This document shows, in pieces, positions 42,006-47,418 of a stretch of DNA of 47,418 bases. How positions within the stretch are numbered: position 1 is the first letter of the stretch; the number at the start of each line of letters is the position of its first letter. The notes under the pieces are model-generated. The model was not told where the DNA came from. It saw only the letters and a list, made by a program, of their open reading frames with translations, and did no database searches. The position numbers and the translations under genes are program-made. The stretch lies in the NCBI GenBank assembly GCA_964601575.1, contig CAZROA010000045.1, positions 1-47,418 on the forward strand, written 5' to 3'. Source of the DNA: CAZKEG01 sp964601575 (GTDB lineage: Bacteria; Desulfobacterota; Thermodesulfobacteria; Thermodesulfobacteriales; Thermodesulfatatoraceae).

Positions 42006-43211
42006 CTAATGATCAAAGATCGAAAGGAGATGCCCCATTTTATCCCGCTTACACTTAAGATAACGATAATTTTCCCGATGAGGCCGGATCTCGATCGGCA
42101 CCCGTTCGGTGACCTCAAGCCCATACCCAGCCAGGCCGATGATCTTCTTCGGATTATTGGTCATAAGCCGCATTTTTCTCACCCCGAGGTCACGCAGAAT
42201 CTGGGCCCCGATACCGTAATCTCGAAGGTCTGGCTTAAACCCCAAGGCCTCGTTGGCTTCCACTGTGTCTTTCCCGTGATCTTGCAAGACATAGGCCTTG
42301 AGCTTGTTAAGGAGCCCAATACCTCGGCCCTCCTGACGCAGATAAAGGAGGACTCCCCTGCCCTCTTCCCCGATCATCTCCAGGGCCCGGATGAGTTGCG
42401 GGCCACAATCGCACCGCAGGGAACCAAACACGTCTCCGGTAAGGCACTCAGAGTGCACCCGAACCAGGATGGGCTCATCGGTGACCTCGCCCATGACCAA
42501 GGCCACATGGGTAAAGGGATCAACCAGATTGGTGTAGGCGTAGAGCTTAAACTCCCCCCAAAGGGTAGGAAGTCTGGTCTCGACCTCCCGCTTGACCAAG
42601 CTTTCGTTACGCAGACGATAGGCAATGAGATCCCGGATAGTGATGATCTTGAGCCCGTGTCTCTCGGCAAATTTTTCCAGATCAGGCATCCGGGCCATGC
42701 TGCCATCGTCGTTCATGATTTCGCAGATCACCCCTGCAGGCTTAAGCCCGGCCAGACGGGCCAAGTCCACCGAGGCCTCGGTATGCCCAGCCCGGACTAG
42801 TACTCCACCTTCCCTAGCCCGGATGGGGAAGACATGACCCGGAGTGACGATGTCTTCTGGACCGCTGTTTTCGTCTATGGCCACTTTTATGGTGTGCGCT
42901 CGATCATAGGCGGAGATACCCGTGGTCACGCCGTAACGGGCCTCGATAGAAACGGTAAAGGCGGTGTCGAACCTCGTCCCATGCCGCCGAGGTTGGAGGG
43001 GGAGTTGGAGACGTTCAACATCTTCTGGAGGAAGGGCCAGACAGATGAGCCCCCGACCGTACTTGGCCATAAAGTTAATGGCCTCAGGAGTGACCTTTTC
43101 CGCAGCCATCACCAGATCGCCTTCGTTTTCACGATCTTCGTCATCGGTGACGATGATCATCTTTCCGGCACGGATGTCCTCTAAGGCTTCCTCTATGGTG
43201 GCGATAGGCAT
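42006..43211 (-). CDS. ribBA: Bifunctional DHBP synthase / GTP cyclohydrolase II
   Basis: About 401 residues are encoded. The N-terminal RibB half holds DDEDRENEGDLVMAAE and RAGHTEASVDLARLAG. The C-terminal RibA half holds the zinc cysteines in CLTGDVFGSLRCDC and RQEGRGIGLLNKLKAY, with a final RVPIEIRPHRENYRYL. The two halves supply both precursors of riboflavin. ATG 43211 is used rather than GTG 43220. No FMN riboswitch is seen in the ~100 bases before it; a TGGTATAAT promoter lies 31-39 bases upstream. Confidence 0.97.
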   Translation of the reverse strand: MPIATIEEALEDIRAGKMIIVTDDEDRENEGDLVMAAEKVTPEAINFMAKYGRGLICLALPPEDVERLQLPLQPRRHGTRFDTAFTVSIEARYGVTTGISAYDRAHTIKVAIDENSGPEDIVTPGHVFPIRAREGGVLVRAGHTEASVDLARLAGLKPAGVICEIMNDDGSMARMPDLEKFAERHGLKIITIRDLIAYRLRNESLVKREVETRLPTLWGEFKLYAYTNLVDPFTHVALVMGEVTDEPILVRVHSECLTGDVFGSLRCDCGPQLIRALEMIGEEGRGVLLYLRQEGRGIGLLNKLKAYVLQDHGKDTVEANEALGFKPDLRDYGIGAQILRDLGVRKMRLMTNNPKKIIGLAGYGLEVTERVPIEIRPHRENYRYLKCKRDKMGHLLSIFDH

Positions 43212-43241
43212 GGTCCTCACCTCACCTTGGATTGCGGCTAC

Positions 43242-43250
43242 ATTATACCA
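43242..43250 (-). promoter_or_regulatory. Extended -10 promoter for the ribBA operon
   Basis: TGGTATAAT (minus strand) is a perfect TATAAT preceded by TGN. No good -35 box is present, as is usual for extended -10 promoters. Transcription would begin near 43235, about 24 bases before ATG 43211. Confidence 0.6.
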
Positions 43251-43313
43251 TCTTCTGCGATCGAGAAAGGGAAGTCTTGGGCTTTTGGCCCCTATGCATT
43301 AAGTTTCTCCTTC

Positions 43314-44879
43314 ATGGCTAACCAAGAGGCCCAAAAGGTCGCCCGCGGGGCACGCTCGGTCACCATAGCCGTCTTGATCAGCCGTCTCCTGGGATTGGTG
43401 CGGGAGCAGGTCCTGGCTGGTCTGTTCGGGGCCGGTTTCCAGATGGATGCCTATGTGGTCGCCTATCGTATCCCAAATCTCCTGCGTGATCTCCTGGCCG
43501 AAGGGGCCCTGGCTTCGGCCTTTGTCAAGGTCTTTAGCGAATGGCAGGAAAGACGTGGGCTAGCCGAGACTTGGGCCCTGGCCTCCCGGGCCTTGAGCAG
43601 CATCGGTCTCTTGGTCTTGGCCTTGGTCATCCTCGGCGAAGTCCTGGCCCCTTATCTGGTGAGGCTTCTGGCCCCTGGGTTTGCCGATTTTCCTGGTAAG
43701 ACCGAACTGGCCACCTCTCTTACCCGCATCATGTTCCCTTTCCTCATCATGGTAAGTCTCTCCGCGGTCTTCGGAGGCATGCTCAACACCCTGGACCGCT
43801 TTTTTCTACCGGCCATTTCTTCGGCCTTGTTTAATCTGGTCTCCGTGGCCATCGGCGTAAGCCTTTATTTCCTACTACCAAAATTCGGCCTCCCAGAGAT
43901 CACCGGTATGGCCATCGGGGTGGTCATTGGTGGGGCCTTTCAGGCCGGGATGCAATGGCCGTGCTTGAGAAGATTGGGCTTTCGTTTTCGCTTTGCCCCG
44001 GCCTTTCGGGACCCGGGGGTGCGTGAGATCTTTCGTCTGATGGCCCCCTCGGTCATCGGGCTCTCGGCGGTGCAGTTTAACGTCTTTATCAATACCTATT
44101 TTGCCACTCTATGCGGCCAAGGAGCGGTCTCCTGGCTGGCCTATGCCTTTCGGCTCATGTATGTCCCCTTAGGCCTCTTTGGGGTGGCCTTACAAGTGGC
44201 CATCTTGCCTATTGCCTCCCGTCAAACAGCCCGAGGGGATTTCACGGCCTTAAAAGAGACCTATACCTCGTGTCTGCTGATGGGGACTTCTTTGGCCTTA
44301 CCCTCGGCCATGGGCCTCATCGTCCTTTCCAAACCCATTGTCCGGCTCATCTTTGAACATGGTCGCTTTACCCCTGTTGATACCACTAACACCGCCATAG
44401 CCTTGGCCCTCTTTTCCCTCGGGCTTTTGGCCTATGCCCTTACCAAGGTCAGCGTCCCGGTGTTTTACGCCCTTGGCCGTCCGAAGATTCCGATGTTCGG
44501 CAGCTTTATCTCGGTGGGGGTAAATCTCTTGGTGGTCTCCCTTACGGTCAAACTCTTAAATTTTCGGGCTATTGCCCTGGCCACCAGCCTTGGCCTTACC
44601 ATGCAGGCCTTGTTTCTCATCTTCCTTTTGTCTTCGATCTTGAAGGGGCTGAAGGTCTGGGAATTCGTCTTTGGGCTCTTGAGGATCTCCCTTTGCACCG
44701 GGGCCATGGGGGGCTTGGCTTATCTCTTGCGTGCCAAGCTAGAGGGGCTCAGCGGGGTCCCTTTTGCGGCGGCAGTCCTTGCGACGATCATGGCCTGTGC
44801 CGCTTTTTACTTCTTCCTGGCCTATCTTTTGGCCCCGCCCGAGACCTTATATCTCTTACGCAGCTTCCGGCGCCAATAG
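43314..44879 (+). CDS. murJ: Lipid II flippase MurJ
   Basis: About 521 residues are encoded with 13-14 membrane helices. ARSVTIAVLISRLLGLVREQVLAGLFGAGFQMDAYVVAYRIPNLLRDLLAEGALASAFVKVFSE is the MurJ signature including the conserved Arg and Asp cavity residues. LASLTRIMFPF-type and FEHGRFTPVDTTNTA segments follow. It moves lipid II across the inner membrane for peptidoglycan synthesis. ATG 43314 is chosen since the in-frame extension to 43227 overlaps the ribBA promoter. The start has no Shine-Dalgarno. Confidence 0.95.
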   Translation: MANQEAQKVARGARSVTIAVLISRLLGLVREQVLAGLFGAGFQMDAYVVAYRIPNLLRDLLAEGALASAFVKVFSEWQERRGLAETWALASRALSSIGLLVLALVILGEVLAPYLVRLLAPGFADFPGKTELATSLTRIMFPFLIMVSLSAVFGGMLNTLDRFFLPAISSALFNLVSVAIGVSLYFLLPKFGLPEITGMAIGVVIGGAFQAGMQWPCLRRLGFRFRFAPAFRDPGVREIFRLMAPSVIGLSAVQFNVFINTYFATLCGQGAVSWLAYAFRLMYVPLGLFGVALQVAILPIASRQTARGDFTALKETYTSCLLMGTSLALPSAMGLIVLSKPIVRLIFEHGRFTPVDTTNTAIALALFSLGLLAYALTKVSVPVFYALGRPKIPMFGSFISVGVNLLVVSLTVKLLNFRAIALATSLGLTMQALFLIFLLSSILKGLKVWEFVFGLLRISLCTGAMGGLAYLLRAKLEGLSGVPFAAAVLATIMACAAFYFFLAYLLAPPETLYLLRSFRRQ

Positions 44880-44902
44880 TTATTTTTAAATTTTAAAGTA
44901 GG

Positions 44903-44930
44903 TAAATAAAACCCTTTCATCATCCGAAAA
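44903..44930 (+). promoter_or_regulatory. Possible sigma-28 promoter for the GGDEF gene
   Basis: TAAATAAA and TCCGAAAA are separated by 12 bases, against the consensus TAAAGTTT/N11/GCCGATAA. Transcription would start almost at the ATG 44941. The match is partial. Confidence 0.25.
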
Positions 44931-44940
44931 GTTACCACAC

Positions 44941-45645
44941 ATGGATATTGAAGAACTCTTGCGACAGGCGGATCAATTTCTCACTGTTCAAGAAGAGGCC
45001 CTTGATTGCCAAAAACTCTTGTCTCTCCTCAGAGAGCTCCGTCTGGCCTGCAAGCGCCTCCAGGAGGAGGCCATCATTGATTTCCTGACCAGGCTCTACA
45101 ATCGTCGTTTTTTTGAGGATCAACTGGAATTGGCCATCGAACGGGCCAAACGCGACAAAGTGCCCTTTTCCTTGCTTATTCTGGACCTTGATCATTTTAA
45201 AAAGATAAACGATCAATTTGGACACCTAGTCGGTGACCAAGTCCTCCAAGAAGTGGCCAATCTGATCAAAAAAAATGTTCGCAAGGTGGATATCCCGGCA
45301 CGTTACGGGGGAGAGGAATTTGCCGTGATCATGCCTGGTACCGGCCTTGAAGGGGCCCTTTCGGCGGCCAAACGGCTCAAGCGAAGCATCGAAAATTTCA
45401 AATTTGGACCCAAAGAGAGACCCATCCGGATCACCGCGAGTATAGGGGTGGGGACTTACCGACCCTTTGAATCCCTCGGAGCAGACGAGTTCCTCGCCCA
45501 GATAGACCAACTCCTTTACGCCGCTAAACAAGGAGGCCGCAATTGTATCGTCCACGAAGACATAAGGCTTAGGTCTTGTCCCGAAGGTCTTTCCTCAGAA
45601 GAGAAGAAGGCCTTACTTAAAGGAGTGTGGAAAGATGATGATTAG
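44941..45645 (+). CDS. GGDEF-domain diguanylate cyclase
   Basis: The protein has 234 residues. A ~45-residue helical N-terminus precedes one GGDEF domain: DFLTRLYNRRFFEDQL, then LDLDHFKKINDQFGHLVGDQVLQ, with the active GGEEF at residues 123-127. The product-inhibition I-site RKVD (114-117) lies exactly five residues before it. It should make c-di-GMP and be feedback regulated. No sensor or membrane domain is present. It has no ribosome site and overlaps the FlhG-like gene by 11 bases. Confidence 0.9.
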   Translation: MDIEELLRQADQFLTVQEEALDCQKLLSLLRELRLACKRLQEEAIIDFLTRLYNRRFFEDQLELAIERAKRDKVPFSLLILDLDHFKKINDQFGHLVGDQVLQEVANLIKKNVRKVDIPARYGGEEFAVIMPGTGLEGALSAAKRLKRSIENFKFGPKERPIRITASIGVGTYRPFESLGADEFLAQIDQLLYAAKQGGRNCIVHEDIRLRSCPEGLSSEEKKALLKGVWKDDD

Positions 45646-46384
45646 TATAACCAGTGGTAAAGGCGGCGTAGGAAAGACATCGTTTGTCATAAATCTTTGT
45701 CTGGCCTTGGCGCCGGAATATAAGATCCTCCTCGTTGATGCCGACCTGGGTCTGGCCAACGTAGATATTATGCTCTCTTTGGCACCCAAACTAACCCTTC
45801 GCCATATTCTGCTTGAAGGACTCCCTATGAGTGAGGCCATTGTTGACAGTGGTTATGGCTTTGATGTGCTCCCTGCGGCCTCTGGTGTCTCAGAACTTGC
45901 TCAGCCAGATTCGGAAATGAAAGAAATACTCGAACTCGGCCTCCGGGGGCTTAATGAAAAATATGACCTGGTGCTCTTCGATACCGGGGCTGGAATAGGA
46001 CCAGTAGTCCTTTGGTTTAATTGTTTGGCCAGTTATGTCCTGGTGATCTTTACCCCTGAGCCCACCTCTATCACCGATGCCTATGCCTTAATCAAGGTCC
46101 TTTATCGAGATTATGGTCGACAGAAATTTCTCTTGGTAGCCAATCAGGCCTCGGAAAAGGAAGGAGATCAATATTTTCAACACCTGGACAAGGTCCTAAA
46201 TCACTATCTCGGTGTCTCTCCTCATTATTTAGGCGCCATCCCCCGGGACCCTAAGTTAGAAAAAAGCATTCGCTTTCAAAGACCCCTTTTGGCCAGCGAC
46301 CCAGAAGCCCGCGCCTCTAAGGCCTTCCGTCAAATTGCCAAGCGCTTTAAAAAATTGATCTTAGACGGCCAAGACAAAACTTGA
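45635..46384 (+). CDS. flhG: FlhG/MinD-like ATPase (flagellar number control)
   Basis: The protein has 249 residues. The deviant Walker A SGKGGVGKTS is at residues 7-16, LLVDADLGLANVDIMLSLAPKLTLRHIL follows, and LVLFDTGAGIGP is Walker B. The DLGLANVD segment and the length favour FlhG/MotR over septal MinD. A C-terminal basic helix (AFRQIAKRFKKLILDG) could be the membrane-targeting end. FlhG with FlhF sets flagellar number and position; FlhF is not in the window. AAAGGAGTGTGGAAAG precedes ATG 45635. Confidence 0.85.
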   Translation: MMISITSGKGGVGKTSFVINLCLALAPEYKILLVDADLGLANVDIMLSLAPKLTLRHILLEGLPMSEAIVDSGYGFDVLPAASGVSELAQPDSEMKEILELGLRGLNEKYDLVLFDTGAGIGPVVLWFNCLASYVLVIFTPEPTSITDAYALIKVLYRDYGRQKFLLVANQASEKEGDQYFQHLDKVLNHYLGVSPHYLGAIPRDPKLEKSIRFQRPLLASDPEARASKAFRQIAKRFKKLILDGQDKT

Positions 46385-46425
46385 TAAGTATGGCTGGCAG
46401 AGACAAAAGGGTATAGATTAACCAA

Positions 46426-47418
46426 ATGGCCATAAAGATACGGGTCGTAAAAAAACACCACTCCGGTGGAAATCTATCCGTTGTTCGTCCAGAGGTAAGC
46501 CTCTTTGAACTTGTCCAGGCCAAGAAACACCATCAGGATGGCCGTTTTGTCAATCCATGGTTTCAACACGAGGCCCCGGCCCTGAGAAAGATCCTCAAAT
46601 GGAAAATCTCCCACATTCGGGAAAAGGAACAGGCTAAGGTCCCCATTGTGCGCCCTAATCCTGAGTTTCTGGCCGAAGCCGAGGGACCTATGGTGTGTTT
46701 TTTGGGGCACGCCACGGTTTGGGTAAGGCTGGGGGAAAAGAGCCTCCTCTTTGACCCTATTTTTGGAAACATTGCCGGGATCGTCCGTCGAAGGACCCCA
46801 CCCCCACTCCAACCCCATGAACTACCACCAGCAGACTTGATCCTCATCAGTCACGCCCATCGGGACCACCTGAGTGTCCAGAGTCTTGCTATGTTGAAGG
46901 GAAAGCCCCCTCTCGTGGTCCCCTTAAAGACCTCTCGTTATTTGAATCACGATGGGATAATAGAATTGGATTGGTTTGAAGAAAGAGAAATAGCTGGCCT
47001 AAGGATAATGGCCTTGCCCACCCAACATTGGTCCAAGAGGAGTCTCCTTGACACCAACGCTTCCCTTTGGTGTGCCTATCTGGTGGAGGCCGATGGTTTT
47101 CGGCTCTTTTTCGGGGGAGATACCGGCTATTTTTTTGGCTTCCAAGAGATCGGTGAACTATTCGGCCCCTTTGACCTGGCCCTTTTGCCCTCCGGGGCCT
47201 TTTTACCCCGCTGGCTCATGGCCCCCTTTCACTTAAGCCCGGAGGAGGCAGTCCGGGCCGCCTTAGACCTCCGGGCCAAGCAGGCCATGCCCATTCACTG
47301 GGGAGCCTATCGTTTGGGAGATGAAGAACTCGATGACCCTCCCCGCCTTTTCAAAAAGGCCGCCTATCAAGCCGGCCTCACCCCCCTTATCCTCTACCCC
47401 GGCGAGAGCATGTCATGG
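46426..47418 (+). CDS. Metallo-beta-lactamase-fold hydrolase (NAPE-PLD-like), 3' end outside window
   Basis: The reading frame is open from ATG 46426 to the last base (331 codons), so the gene is truncated by the window edge. FLGHATVWVRLGEKSLLFDPIF is the start of the metal-binding fold. LISHAHRDHLS is the HxHxDH zinc motif, FFGGDTGYF the bridging Asp and MPIHWGAYRL the late His. The order and the TQHWSKRSLLDTNASLWCAYLVE segment fit the RomA/NAPE-PLD-like group of MBL lipid or phosphodiester hydrolases. The first 85 residues are a basic leader not seen in all members. No ribosome site is visible. Confidence 0.85.
   Translation, partial: MAIKIRVVKKHHSGGNLSVVRPEVSLFELVQAKKHHQDGRFVNPWFQHEAPALRKILKWKISHIREKEQAKVPIVRPNPEFLAEAEGPMVCFLGHATVWVRLGEKSLLFDPIFGNIAGIVRRRTPPPLQPHELPPADLILISHAHRDHLSVQSLAMLKGKPPLVVPLKTSRYLNHDGIIELDWFEEREIAGLRIMALPTQHWSKRSLLDTNASLWCAYLVEADGFRLFFGGDTGYFFGFQEIGELFGPFDLALLPSGAFLPRWLMAPFHLSPEEAVRAALDLRAKQAMPIHWGAYRLGDEELDDPPRLFKKAAYQAGLTPLILYPGESMSW

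Noticed and set aside
42009..42800. 263-codon plus-strand frame opposite ribBA
   Set aside because: ribBA is complete with zinc and active-site motifs; the opposite frame is a codon-bias shadow.
43221..43313. FMN riboswitch before ribBA
   Set aside because: The region is under 100 bases, holds a promoter close to the start, and shows no conserved RFN-element sequence.

Overview
This window comes from a bacterial chromosome with a diderm cell plan. It encodes flagellar P-ring and L-ring proteins, a rhomboid protease, the lipid II flippase MurJ and core housekeeping genes. HypE (NiFe-hydrogenase maturation), SelA (selenocysteine), two MinD-type ATPases with ferredoxin inserts beside NifX-like proteins (the 'orange protein' type of cluster), a PaaK plus ACT-domain pair and an archaeal-type HAD protein together suggest an anaerobic, probably thermophilic, member of the Desulfobacterota/Thermodesulfobacteria. 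That placement is inferred from gene content, not from a marker gene search. No rRNA, tRNA, insertion sequence, prophage or CRISPR array was seen.

Layout. 1-696 is the 3' end of an MFS transporter. It converges with a KamA-like radical SAM gene. 2072-4636 (minus) holds psiE-like, guaA and a dolichol-kinase-like gene. 4702-9562 (plus) is a tight run: HAD hydrolase, rhomboid protease, SDH_sah (ClpP-fold) membrane protease, M18 aminopeptidase and TrmI tRNA methyltransferase. 9576-18617 (minus) is a long co-directional block: selA, TPR protein, RNase Z-like MBL enzyme, AmrS-type radical SAM, hypE, tyrS, paaK, ACT protein. 18632-20413 (plus) holds rlmH, a GT2 glycosyltransferase and a PilZ protein. 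20410-26890 (minus) starts from a recognisable sigma-70-type promoter and runs through the NifX/MinD/MinD/NifX/CGGC cluster into trpF, ricT and metG.

27204-40262 (plus) is a flagellar block in the order flgF, flgG, flgA, flgH, flgI, flgJ-like, flgN-like, flgK, flgL, csrA, fliW, fliD, fliS and a FliT-position coiled-coil gene. It builds the distal rod, the P and L rings, the hook-filament junction and the filament cap, with the CsrA-FliW post-transcriptional switch embedded. No flagellin gene lies inside the window. 40251-43211 (minus) holds ribBA, ribH, nusB and a methyltransferase. 43314-47418 (plus) holds murJ, a diguanylate cyclase overlapping an FlhG/MinD-like ATPase, and an MBL-fold enzyme that runs off the window end.

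Most notable points: a FlgK of 1317 residues, more than twice the usual size, with about six repeated hook-IN-like modules and Ca-binding-type loops; an in-frame ochre codon two codons after the best ribosome site of flgF; an MBL gene whose Shine-Dalgarno abuts its ATG, so that initiation at an ATT codon fits better; a NifX-like protein with a 68-residue Gly/Met/Arg tail; and a low-GC patch covering the centre of fliD and all of fliS.
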